In this document: in pieces, positions 45,751 through 54,868 of the stretch
Position numbering within the stretch: the first letter of the stretch is position 1
Layout of the letters: each line of letters begins with the position of its first letter
Source of the DNA: Algoriphagus chordae
GTDB taxonomy: Bacteria; Bacteroidota; Bacteroidia; Cytophagales; Cyclobacteriaceae
Direction of reading: 5' to 3'
DNA: 64,000 bases
Assembly (NCBI RefSeq): GCF_003254055.1
Contig: NZ_QKZT01000001.1
Coordinates: 310,001 to 374,000 of the forward strand
Notes under the pieces: model-generated
The model's database searches: none
Seen by the model: only the letters and a program-made list of their open reading frames with translations
Told to the model about the DNA's origin: nothing
Made by a program: the position numbers and the translations under genes

Positions 45751-48700
45751 CTATCGGTAATCGAACACAAAACTCAGTTCCTTCTCCTTCTTTGCTTTCT
45801 ACTATGATTTCTCCTCCGTGAGCTTTCACAATATCGTAACTTATTGACAAACCCAAACCAGTACCTTTCCCAGTGGGTTTGGTGGTGAAAAATGGCTGGA
45901 ATATTTTCTCCACTACTGACTTTGGAATTCCCTTTCCATTGTCTTTGACTTTGATCTCCACCCAATCAGTTAATTTCTTTGTACTCACCTCTATTAATGG
46001 TTCATACCCTTCCTTACCATCACTCTTTTTATCAGTTACTGCGTAAAAAGCATTGTTAATTAAATTAAGTAAAACCCTACCCAGTTCCTGTGCGACAAGA
46101 TCCATGTTCCCTACGTTAGGATCAAAATCTGTTTTCATAGAAGAATTGAATGACTTGTCTTTTGCTCGCAGGCCATGGTAAGCTAGTCTTAAAAATTCAT
46201 CTGCGAGCATGTTGACATCGGTCGAAACCCTATTTCCTCCACTCACTCTACTATGCTGTAGCATCGCTTTTACTATGGCATCCGCGCGCTTCCCATGTTG
46301 ATTTATTTTATCTAGATTTTGCTGAACATCAACACTGATGGCTTTCGCTTCATCAATATCCCCATTCTCTAATTCTTCCCGCATTTCATCGATAAGTTCA
46401 CTGCTAAGTTCAGAGAAGTTATTTACAAAATTCAAAGGGTTCTGTATTTCATGGGCAATTCCTGCCGTCAATTCACCCAGCGAAGCCATTTTCTCGGATT
46501 GAACTAGTTGGCTCTGCGCATTTTTCAACTCGTCTATGCTCTTTTTAAGTTGTGCTGTACGATGTGTTACGCGCTCTTCCAAAATACGATTTTCCTTTTG
46601 AAGATATTTCGATCGCAGCTGGACGATTAAATAGATAAATCCCGCCACTAGAGATGCAAAAATCACATAAGCAACCCAAGTCTGCCACCAAGGTGGAGAG
46701 ATTGTAAATTTGAAACTTGCCGGTTCAGACCAGAGTCCGTTAAATCCCCTACTAGCTACCTTGAAAGTATATTCTCCTGGAAGAAGATTGTAATAATTTT
46801 GAGTCGTACTTCTTGAATTAATATTAGACCAGTTCTTATCCTCTCCTTCTAGAATATATCGGTAAACAATCTTATCCCTACCCTGAACATTAGGATTCAT
46901 AAATGAGAAATTCATCGAATTCTGATCGTATGGCAAAACTAGACCAATGGGCATTTTCGTGATCATATCTACACTATCCCAGGTAATATTTTTTTGAATC
47001 AGATAGGACGAATCTTTAGGTATATCCTTTTTAGTATAATAAACCGTGTGATCAGTATTCCACAAGGTGTCATCATCAGTAATCTTTGTTCTAACAAAGT
47101 CGCTCCCCAAAAAACTAGGGTTTTGATCCATAATGTTGATATGAGTCAAAATAATCTTAGGAGGGATTGAATCTGTTTTTGGTTTCTGCAGATTCACAGT
47201 CATGATGGGGGCTGCTCCCCACCATACATTTCCTTTGCTGGTATAAGTGGCAGTAGCTTGATTGTAATCATTAAAGGGGAATCCCTCTCTTTTGCCAAAA
47301 TTGTAAAACCTCCATATATCTCCATCGATATCCTCCCTGGGACGCTTTGCCACTATAATACCATTGTCCGAACCTATGTGTAAGTCCTTACCCACTTCTA
47401 CCAAATCGTACATTACCGGCGGTATTAGACCTTGGGAAGGAGTCAAGTTGGTGATTGTATTCTTCTGAAGATCGAAGATGGACATGCCCGAATCTGAGCC
47501 AACGATCATTTCACCTCTTTTAGTTTGTAGTAAAATAGAAGTATAATCACTAGTGAGACCTGTCTGTGCACTTATGTAGGAGACCTTGTCCAGAGTAGAA
47601 TCGATTACGTCCACACCAATGTCGTTTCCCAGCCAGGCCCGATTTTCAGAATCAAACTCTATTAGCCAGACACGGCTAGAAGAAAGCCCAGAGAAATCAT
47701 CTGTCTTTTTTAATGAATTCATTTCAGGGTTAAAAATCAAAACTCCATCATCCGAGCCCAACCAGATATTGCCTTTGGCATCCTTTAGGGCTTTCCATGT
47801 TATCCTAGCGATTCGCTCATCTAACTTATATACTGTTGCGATATTCGTATCGACATTGATAATTACAAATCCCCCATAACTACCTACCAAAATCTCGTTA
47901 TCGCTTATAATAGAAACGGATCTGTGGTCATTTCTAGAATATTCCTTAGAAAATTTTAGTAAAAAAATTCGATCCTTTTCAGGGTCATAGACATTGATTC
48001 CTTCATAAGTAGCCATCCAGATCTTGCCTTTTGGGCCTTCTTTAATTCCCCATACTTCATTACTTGCTAGGCCATTGATCGTGCTAAAGTGCTCAGAAAA
48101 CATCCCGTCTGGATCAATTAAAAGTATACCTGCCCGATCAGTGCCGACCCACACATTTCCCTTCTGATCTGTAAGTGTGGCTGAAGGAAATCCGCTTGTA
48201 TTGAATTTAGCATTTGTGATAATTTTTTTGATCTGCTGGTTAGATGGATTATATATAGTGAGGGTGTCGTTGTCCGTAATCCATACTCTATCATGCAAAT
48301 CAAAAGTGACAGATCGGGCAACACCATTAAATCCTTGTTCCTTACCTAGCCTAGTGATTTCTCTCTTTTCCAAAGAAATACCTATAGCCTCCCCGCTAAA
48401 AGATGAAAGCCATATCTCTCCCTTAGTATTCTCTGAAAAATCATAAAAAGGATCTGTGGAGTTGTTGTTGAAACCTTCTTGTAAAATCTTTATGGATGTA
48501 CGTTCCGGATTAAATACTCCAACTTTTCCTTTCATTCCAAAAAGCACATTGTCCTGAGCATCTACAAATACTCCAATAGTACTGCCTGCTTCCATCTCTT
48601 CAGGAAGCCATATATGATGGAGCTTTTTGGTAGTTCGATCTAGGAAATAAGGAGAGTCCCCACTTTTGCCCAGCCAAATTAAGCCTGCCTTGTCCTCATA

Positions 48701-49441
48701 TAGTCTCGCATACTGACTTCCGATCTGATAATTATGAATGATCCCTGACTCTAGATCCAATTCATATAAGCCAGACAAATTGGAGAGCATCAGTAAATTA
48801 CCATCCTGGGTAAGTTCTAAATCACCTATGATGTCAATCAAACCATCAGGGTTACGCGGAATTACATTATAATTTTCGAATTGATCTCCAGTAAATTTGG
48901 AGATACCCCGATCAGTAGAAATCCAAATCATTCCATTATTATCTTGCACTAGTGCATAGATCTGAGTTCCGAGTAGTCCCTCCGTCTGCCCTACTCTTAG
49001 AATACCTGTAGAACCGAGCTCAGATTTACCTAATGTTCCTAATTTAGAGATTACCGGTTGTTCCAAAATTTGCTTTTTCACATTGACCGTTTGTCCAGTG
49101 ATCGTATCCAATTGATAAGGAATCTCTGGCTGGGCATCCCAATTCATCGAGGTTTTATAAATAGGTGATTTAAGAGGCTTAAAGTCATGAAGGAAGAATG
49201 GCCTAGATGGTAGTTTGTCGAAATCAATTGGATAATCAACTCCTATTGGTAAGTCTTCAGTATGAATAACATTCCATGTCAAAGGTTTACCCTTTGGCAT
49301 CTCAAAAGGCTTAACCTCTGGATTCTGATAATCAGATGGGTTTTCTGGAAAAGCGACCTCATGATTTTGCTGACAAGCTGACACTAACAATAGCCAACAT
49401 AAGCAGATAAAGTAAGTAGAAATATGATAAAACTGCTTCAT
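45740..49441 (-). CDS. two-component-regulator propeller sensor histidine kinase, lipoprotein-type signal
   Basis: A 1233-residue sensor. The N-terminus ends in a lipobox-like VSAC (Cys23), followed by a periplasmic beta-propeller of Reg_prop repeats (cores such as GMIWISTDRGISKF, GNVWVGTDRAGI, GNIWLGSDDGV). A Y_Y_Y domain follows (IVYRYILEGEDKNWS, PGEYTFKVASRG), then one membrane helix (WVAYVIFASLVAGFIYLIVQL), a coiled coil, HisKA with [12 protein letters not shown] and HGKRADAIVKAMLQHSR, and the ATPase domain (GTGLGLSISYD). It ends right after the ATPase domain, so there is no receiver or AraC output as in hybrid propeller systems. Two bases separate it from the next propeller kinase. Confidence 0.92.
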   Translation of the reverse strand: MKQFYHISTYFICLCWLLLVSACQQNHEVAFPENPSDYQNPEVKPFEMPKGKPLTWNVIHTEDLPIGVDYPIDFDKLPSRPFFLHDFKPLKSPIYKTSMNWDAQPEIPYQLDTITGQTVNVKKQILEQPVISKLGTLGKSELGSTGILRVGQTEGLLGTQIYALVQDNNGMIWISTDRGISKFTGDQFENYNVIPRNPDGLIDIIGDLELTQDGNLLMLSNLSGLYELDLESGIIHNYQIGSQYARLYEDKAGLIWLGKSGDSPYFLDRTTKKLHHIWLPEEMEAGSTIGVFVDAQDNVLFGMKGKVGVFNPERTSIKILQEGFNNNSTDPFYDFSENTKGEIWLSSFSGEAIGISLEKREITRLGKEQGFNGVARSVTFDLHDRVWITDNDTLTIYNPSNQQIKKIITNAKFNTSGFPSATLTDQKGNVWVGTDRAGILLIDPDGMFSEHFSTINGLASNEVWGIKEGPKGKIWMATYEGINVYDPEKDRIFLLKFSKEYSRNDHRSVSIISDNEILVGSYGGFVIINVDTNIATVYKLDERIARITWKALKDAKGNIWLGSDDGVLIFNPEMNSLKKTDDFSGLSSSRVWLIEFDSENRAWLGNDIGVDVIDSTLDKVSYISAQTGLTSDYTSILLQTKRGEMIVGSDSGMSIFDLQKNTITNLTPSQGLIPPVMYDLVEVGKDLHIGSDNGIIVAKRPREDIDGDIWRFYNFGKREGFPFNDYNQATATYTSKGNVWWGAAPIMTVNLQKPKTDSIPPKIILTHINIMDQNPSFLGSDFVRTKITDDDTLWNTDHTVYYTKKDIPKDSSYLIQKNITWDSVDMITKMPIGLVLPYDQNSMNFSFMNPNVQGRDKIVYRYILEGEDKNWSNINSRSTTQNYYNLLPGEYTFKVASRGFNGLWSEPASFKFTISPPWWQTWVAYVIFASLVAGFIYLIVQLRSKYLQKENRILEERVTHRTAQLKKSIDELKNAQSQLVQSEKMASLGELTAGIAHEIQNPLNFVNNFSELSSELIDEMREELENGDIDEAKAISVDVQQNLDKINQHGKRADAIVKAMLQHSRVSGGNRVSTDVNMLADEFLRLAYHGLRAKDKSFNSSMKTDFDPNVGNMDLVAQELGRVLLNLINNAFYAVTDKKSDGKEGYEPLIEVSTKKLTDWVEIKVKDNGKGIPKSVVEKIFQPFFTTKPTGKGTGLGLSISYDIVKAHGGEIIVESKEGEGTEFCVRLPIDAQ

Positions 49442-49443
49442 AG

Positions 49444-52400
49444 TTAGCTAAGATTGGAAGGGATAGATAGGCTAATAATGAAAGTGGTTCCTTCACCTTC
49501 AATAGACTCTACTCGGATATCACCATCATGAGCTTTGATAATATCGTAGCTCAAGGACAATCCAAGTCCAGTTCCCTGCCCTGTTGGTTTGGTAGTGAAA
49601 AATGGCTGAAAAACCTTCTCTATATTAGCTTTTGGGACGCCCTTGCCATTGTCAATCACTTTTATTCGAATTGTTTTTTTGTCTTTAACAGACTCAATTA
49701 GTTCTGTTTTCACAATTACGTTCGGTTTATAACTATCATCAGCCACTTTTTTCTTTTCATTGACTGCATAGAAAGCATTATTAAATAGATTCAAAAGCAC
49801 TCTTCCCATATCATGTCCCAATAGAGGTATTAATGGAAGGTTTGGGGCAAAGTCCATTTCAAAATCAGAATTGAAGGAGCTATCTTTTGCCCTTAGTCCA
49901 TGGTATGACAAACTCAAATATTCATCCGCAAGTGCATTGATATTTGTAGGTTCTTTTGATCCTTTACCTGTTCTACTATGTTGGAGCATGCCTTTCACAA
50001 TTTCCCCAGCTCTCTTCCCGTGCTTATTGATTTTCTCAAGATTACTCGCAATATCCTCTAATATATCGTTTTCTAATTCAGGATCTCGCTCCTCATCAGG
50101 CCGGTCTCTTTCTTCCTTGATTTCCTTCACCAATTCATTGGTCACTTCGGAGAAGTTGTTTACAAAGTTTAAGGGATTCTGAATCTCGTGGGCGATTCCT
50201 GCCATCAATTCACCCAACGAGGCCATTTTCTCTGAATGCAGTAACTGCGCTTGGGTATCCTTCAGATTTTCATGCGTGGTGGCTAACTCTGTGTAGGCAA
50301 CTTCTATCGCCTTTGCATGTTCCAGCTCACGCTCCTTGGTTCGTTCATTTTCAGCTTTGAGCACTTGGTTTCGCTGATATATACTAATCGGGTAAATCAA
50401 GGAAATGAAGAGTAAGCCATAGATCAAATAAGCCCACCAAGTTCTATACATAGGAGGGAGAACTTCGAAACTGTAACTAATAGGAACTGTCCAGTCTCCC
50501 ACACCAGCATCTACAGATCCGGTAAATCGTGCTTTTACTTTGAAAGTGTAGCTGCCTTCCTGAATGTTTCCGAAGTTGGCAGTGGTTTTTTTGAGCACAG
50601 GACTCCATTTTTCATCATATCCTTCGAGTATGTATTGATACTCTACCAGGTAAGGTTTGGCGAGTTCATCTGTACCGAAATCAATGTTGATGTCATTACT
50701 TCGATAGGGGAGGGTCAGATGATGGGGTAGAGGGTAAAAACTTGAAATGCTATCGAATTTGATTCCATTGAATTTGCCTTGCAATTCCTCTCGTTCAGTG
50801 TCACTTAATTTTTTACCGTATACGATCAATTCATCTATGGTTCGGGAAAAAGTATTGACATTCGTTCCCTTGTACTCTTGGCTTAAGCTATGCCAAGATA
50901 TGACCTCTTCGTTAAGTCTAAGCTCTTTGATTAATACGGATGGTGGCCTGTGATTTCTTTTTAGAGACTGGTAATCAAAGCGGACTAGGGCTGTTTTGTT
51001 ATTGCCTGTTCCTGCCCAAATAACACCTTTCTTGTCCACAAACATGCCGTTTTGCCCGTCGACAAGATCCTTCACAGGAAATCCTGTTTCAGAATTAAAA
51101 ATCTCAATATTTCGCAGCGAGTCAAGTGGCTTTCCCTCTTTTGCACCATCAAAAATGGCAATTCCTAAATTGGTGCCTACAGCCATTTTTCCCTCTGGCA
51201 ATTCTGTGATTTGAAGAATTACATTGTCAGGAAGTCCTTCGGCAGTGGTGAAGGTTTGGAAAAGTGAAATGGAATCTTCCAAAATTGATTTGTAATCATC
51301 GAGTTCAATAACATTTTCGATTTGATGGATTTTTTCAGAACTCAAAATGCTCAAACCATTTTCAGTACCGATCCAGAGATTGCCTTGAGAATCCTTTATG
51401 AGTCGAATTACAGCATTGTCGGCCAGCCCCTGATCTGAGCTGAAATTCGTGAAGGAAATCCCATCAAATCTACTTAATCCACCATCCGCAGCTCCAAACC
51501 AGAGCTTCTTGAAATTATCCTCTGCAATTCCCAAGACAACGTCTCCGGCTAGGCCTTGCTGGCTGGTATAAGTAGTAAATCCCTCTCCATCAAATTTGCT
51601 AAGCCCTCCACCATCGGTACCAAACCACAAATTTCCTTGTTGATCTTCATTGATATTGTATACATCATTGGCAGCCAAACCTTGACTGGTCGTATAGCTG
51701 GTAAATGATTCTCCATCAAACATGCTGACTCCTCCTCCTACAGTGCCAAACCACAGCTGATTTTTTTGATCACGATGGCTGCTGCTGATTATTTCACTAG
51801 CTAGCCCTTGGGACGCAGTGTAATTGGTGAACTTCTCTCCATCAAATCTGCTGAGGCCTCCACCAGCAGTTCCAAACCATAAATCACCAGCCTTATCCTC
51901 TACCGTACTCAGCACGATATTGCTGCCTAAGCCCTGTGAGGTAGTGAAATTGGTAAAACTGCTTCCTTCAAATCTACTGACGCCACTACCATCTGTACAA
52001 AACCATAATTTGCCATTTGCATCAATTACGATGTCCAAAATAGAGTTGCTTGCTAAACCCTGTTCGCGGGTATAGGTAGTAATTCGCTTGCCATCATAGC
52101 TACTTGCTCCATGCTCGGTAGCAAACCAGAGTGTTCCATCACTGGTTTCGACAATCGTGCGGATCACCAGACTGGCAAGTCCATCTTCCAAACCAAAAGT
52201 TTTGAAATTCTCCCCATCAAATCGGCTCACCCCGCCACCTACCGTACCGAACCAAATGATCCCTGAATGATCGACAGTAACACTTCTTACTCTATTAGAT
52301 GGAAGCCCTTGCGAAACCGTGTAATTGACAAATGAATTTCCATCATATTTACTAGCTCCTCCACCGAAAGTGCCGAACCAGATATTTCCAGAATGATCCT

Positions 52401-53217
52401 GAGCAATACCAATCACCACGTCATGCGGTAATCCCTGAGCGGTAGTGAAAGTGGTGAAGGCTTTACCATCAAATTTGCTCACTCCAGCACCATAGGTTCC
52501 AAACCAGATATTGCCATCGCTATCTTCCATGATGCTTAGAATGTCATCATTCCCCAATCCATTTTCGGTAGTGTAGGTGGTAAATACATTGCCATCATAG
52601 CTACTTACACCGCCTCCAATTGTGCCAAACCAAAGGACTCCTTTGCTATCTTCAAGGACTGCTCGAACAGTATTGCCTGCTAGTCCCCGTGCGGTACTGA
52701 AATTGGTAAAAGCTATCCCATCAAATCTACTGACTCCTCCGCCATTGGTAGCAAACCAAAGGTGACCTCTGCTGTCTAGCATGCCGCTGTTAACGGCATC
52801 TAAGGCTAAGCCATTGTCTGTACTGTAGTTTTTGAATTGTGAAATACCTCCCTTGCCTTGGATATATGGCTTTCCTGCAGAATTTCTTACTATTTGACCG
52901 CTTTCATCGGTCAAGAAGGACAAATATTGGGAACTTGGTTTTTCCAAATTGACCTGCGTCATGGTGCCGGATTCGCTCACATGAGAATAAGAACCGACTG
53001 ATTGGCAGGGTACTTCAATGCGAATTGGCTTTGGGACATCTTTTAACTCAATTCTTATGGGCTTCTCAGCAATAGATAGCTCATTGAGGGAAATCATTTC
53101 TGGAACTGCGACCAAGCTATTTGTGGGTACAGGCTTGTCGTCCTGCCTAGTAGTGCAGGAAAAAAGAAATATCAGGCTTCCTACAAATAATAGAAAGTTT
53201 TGCATGTAAAAATTCAT
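49444..53217 (-). CDS. 14-repeat propeller sensor histidine kinase
   Basis: A sensor of about 1257 residues from ATG 53217, which gives a lipoprotein-like signal ending LFSC (Cys21); an in-frame start at 53262 would bury it. Periplasmic part: about fourteen Reg_prop repeats, eleven of them regular 41-43 residue units with LWFGTxGGGVSRFDG cores, consistent with two seven-bladed propellers. A Y_Y_Y domain carrying a short inserted segment (ELIVYGKKLSDTEREELQGK) follows, then one membrane helix, a coiled coil, HisKA ([29 protein letters not shown]) and an ATPase domain (GTGLGLSLSYD). No receiver or DNA-binding domain. It is the first gene of the transcript that runs down to the radical SAM gene. 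Confidence 0.92.
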   Translation of the reverse strand: MNFYMQNFLLFVGSLIFLFSCTTRQDDKPVPTNSLVAVPEMISLNELSIAEKPIRIELKDVPKPIRIEVPCQSVGSYSHVSESGTMTQVNLEKPSSQYLSFLTDESGQIVRNSAGKPYIQGKGGISQFKNYSTDNGLALDAVNSGMLDSRGHLWFATNGGGVSRFDGIAFTNFSTARGLAGNTVRAVLEDSKGVLWFGTIGGGVSSYDGNVFTTYTTENGLGNDDILSIMEDSDGNIWFGTYGAGVSKFDGKAFTTFTTAQGLPHDVVIGIAQDHSGNIWFGTFGGGASKYDGNSFVNYTVSQGLPSNRVRSVTVDHSGIIWFGTVGGGVSRFDGENFKTFGLEDGLASLVIRTIVETSDGTLWFATEHGASSYDGKRITTYTREQGLASNSILDIVIDANGKLWFCTDGSGVSRFEGSSFTNFTTSQGLGSNIVLSTVEDKAGDLWFGTAGGGLSRFDGEKFTNYTASQGLASEIISSSHRDQKNQLWFGTVGGGVSMFDGESFTSYTTSQGLAANDVYNINEDQQGNLWFGTDGGGLSKFDGEGFTTYTSQQGLAGDVVLGIAEDNFKKLWFGAADGGLSRFDGISFTNFSSDQGLADNAVIRLIKDSQGNLWIGTENGLSILSSEKIHQIENVIELDDYKSILEDSISLFQTFTTAEGLPDNVILQITELPEGKMAVGTNLGIAIFDGAKEGKPLDSLRNIEIFNSETGFPVKDLVDGQNGMFVDKKGVIWAGTGNNKTALVRFDYQSLKRNHRPPSVLIKELRLNEEVISWHSLSQEYKGTNVNTFSRTIDELIVYGKKLSDTEREELQGKFNGIKFDSISSFYPLPHHLTLPYRSNDINIDFGTDELAKPYLVEYQYILEGYDEKWSPVLKKTTANFGNIQEGSYTFKVKARFTGSVDAGVGDWTVPISYSFEVLPPMYRTWWAYLIYGLLFISLIYPISIYQRNQVLKAENERTKERELEHAKAIEVAYTELATTHENLKDTQAQLLHSEKMASLGELMAGIAHEIQNPLNFVNNFSEVTNELVKEIKEERDRPDEERDPELENDILEDIASNLEKINKHGKRAGEIVKGMLQHSRTGKGSKEPTNINALADEYLSLSYHGLRAKDSSFNSDFEMDFAPNLPLIPLLGHDMGRVLLNLFNNAFYAVNEKKKVADDSYKPNVIVKTELIESVKDKKTIRIKVIDNGKGVPKANIEKVFQPFFTTKPTGQGTGLGLSLSYDIIKAHDGDIRVESIEGEGTTFIISLSIPSNLS
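51460..52845 (-). repeat. eleven tandem 123-129 bp coding repeats (Reg_prop blades)
   Basis: Within the propeller kinase gene, eleven consecutive units of 41-43 codons encode near-identical blades, each ending in a variant of GGGVSRFDG. The DNA is repetitive enough that unit gain or loss by recombination is plausible, and assembly errors are possible here. Confidence 0.85.
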
Positions 53218-53453
53218 TTTGGTAAAGATCTGTCCACTCAGATACTCAAAAAAGAAAAGCAAAAGGTAAATATATTTTAAGCTATAAAAAACGCTTTACA
53301 CAAAACAATTTTTGTACTTTTTCAATGCTGTGCCTAATATTTCCTGTTTTCAAAAATGCTTGATACTTATTGAATTCAGTTTTTTGCTGAAAAATGAAGT
53401 TCAAAAAATCCAATTAAAATGGTAAAATTCCTAGACTAGGATTTCCCTAAATC

Positions 53454-54839
53454 CTAATCATTCGAAATAGAAATTATAAATTCAGTCCAGGAATCTTCCC
53501 CTTTTTTCGAATCTCCAGTTTGACTAGTTACAGTTAATTCACCGCCATGTACCTTCACTATTTCATAACTCAGAGAAAGTCCTAAGCCAGTACCAATGCC
53601 AGTAGGTTTAGTAGTGAAAAAAGGCTGAAATATTTTTTCCTTTACGGAGTCAGGCATTCCTGTCCCATTGTCTTTGACTCTGATTTCAATGCCATTTTTG
53701 GTGGCCTTCGTACTTAGCCAGACTGTGGGTTTGTAATTACTCACAAGTTCTGGGTTGCCAAGGTTCTCCAATAGCTTTTTCTTTTCGGACACAGCATAAA
53801 AGGCGTTATTAACCAAATTCAAAATCACTCTGCCTATTTCTTGCGCAACGACATTGATCATCCCTATTGACTCGTCAAAATCAGCCTCCATATTCGCATT
53901 GAAAGACTTATCCTTCGCCCTCAGTCCATGATAGGATAGACGAAAATATTCATCTGCCAGCTCATTGATGTCGGTTGCTTCTTTGATGCCGGCACTACTA
54001 CGGCTGTGTTGCAGCATGCCTTTGACGATGGCATCAGCACGCTTGCCGTGATGGATAATCTTCTCTTCATTACCCACAATATCACTTACAATTGACCTGA
54101 TTTCTTCCAGATCTCCTTTATCCAATTCTATTTTCAATTCGTCTAGTAGCTCTTTATTCAGCTCAGAAAAGTTGGTCACAAAATTCAGCGGATTTTGAAT
54201 CTCATGTGCAATTCCAGCTGTAAGCTCTCCTAGAGATGCCATTTTCTCCGATTGGATCAGTTGGGACTGGGTTGATTTTAGCTCATGCAGGGTTTTTTCC
54301 AAGGATTCTTTTTGTGCTGTGATTTCTGCAGTACGCTCAGCCACTTGAATCTCTAGTTCGTCCTTTCGTTTTTGAGAAAGATTAAATTGGATTTCTTGCT
54401 GCGCAGCTTTGATTCGCTCTGTCTCCAGTGCCTTACGTTGTTTCCTACTGATAATAAACTGAGCACCCAGCCATATCCAAGCAAAAAGCCCAGCAGTACC
54501 AAACCAACTTTCCCATTCGTGGAAAAAGTCAGGAGCTACGAGTCTGGTTAGATCCTGTAGAAAATGAACCAAAATAATCGGGGAAAAAGCGTACACAAAT
54601 GGCTTGAGTGGCGAAAATTCCTTTCGATTATAGGCAGCATAAATGACAGACAAATTGATAAAATGTGCGGTCCAGCGCATTAACCCATCTGTACTATCAA
54701 AAACTATCTGTATTGTCAAAAAAGCACAGGCAGCTAGCAAACATTTAAAAAATATCCCTTGCCAATCAGGATACAGTACTTTGGTTTGAGTATGGGTTTG
54801 AAGAAACCTAAAGGCAATGATTAGCAGTATAAAATCCAT
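53454..54839 (-). CDS. membrane sensor histidine kinase with short multi-helix N-terminus
   Basis: A 461-residue kinase. The first 155 residues hold about four hydrophobic helices (including FFKCLLAACAFLTIQIVF and LFAWIWLGAQFII) with no recognised sensor domain. A long coiled coil (about 155-215) follows, then HisKA with [12 protein letters not shown] and HGKRADAIVKGMLQHSR and an ATPase domain (NAFYAVSEKKK, DNGTGMP, GTGLGLSLSYE). It lacks receiver and output domains. It starts 29 bases after the end of the 1290-residue propeller kinase, so the two are likely co-transcribed; a 191- to 236-base AT-rich spacer separates it from the next operon. Confidence 0.9.
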   Translation of the reverse strand: MDFILLIIAFRFLQTHTQTKVLYPDWQGIFFKCLLAACAFLTIQIVFDSTDGLMRWTAHFINLSVIYAAYNRKEFSPLKPFVYAFSPIILVHFLQDLTRLVAPDFFHEWESWFGTAGLFAWIWLGAQFIISRKQRKALETERIKAAQQEIQFNLSQKRKDELEIQVAERTAEITAQKESLEKTLHELKSTQSQLIQSEKMASLGELTAGIAHEIQNPLNFVTNFSELNKELLDELKIELDKGDLEEIRSIVSDIVGNEEKIIHHGKRADAIVKGMLQHSRSSAGIKEATDINELADEYFRLSYHGLRAKDKSFNANMEADFDESIGMINVVAQEIGRVILNLVNNAFYAVSEKKKLLENLGNPELVSNYKPTVWLSTKATKNGIEIRVKDNGTGMPDSVKEKIFQPFFTTKPTGIGTGLGLSLSYEIVKVHGGELTVTSQTGDSKKGEDSWTEFIISISND

Positions 54840-54868
54840 TAAAACAGGGCTCGCATTAAAAATTGAAA

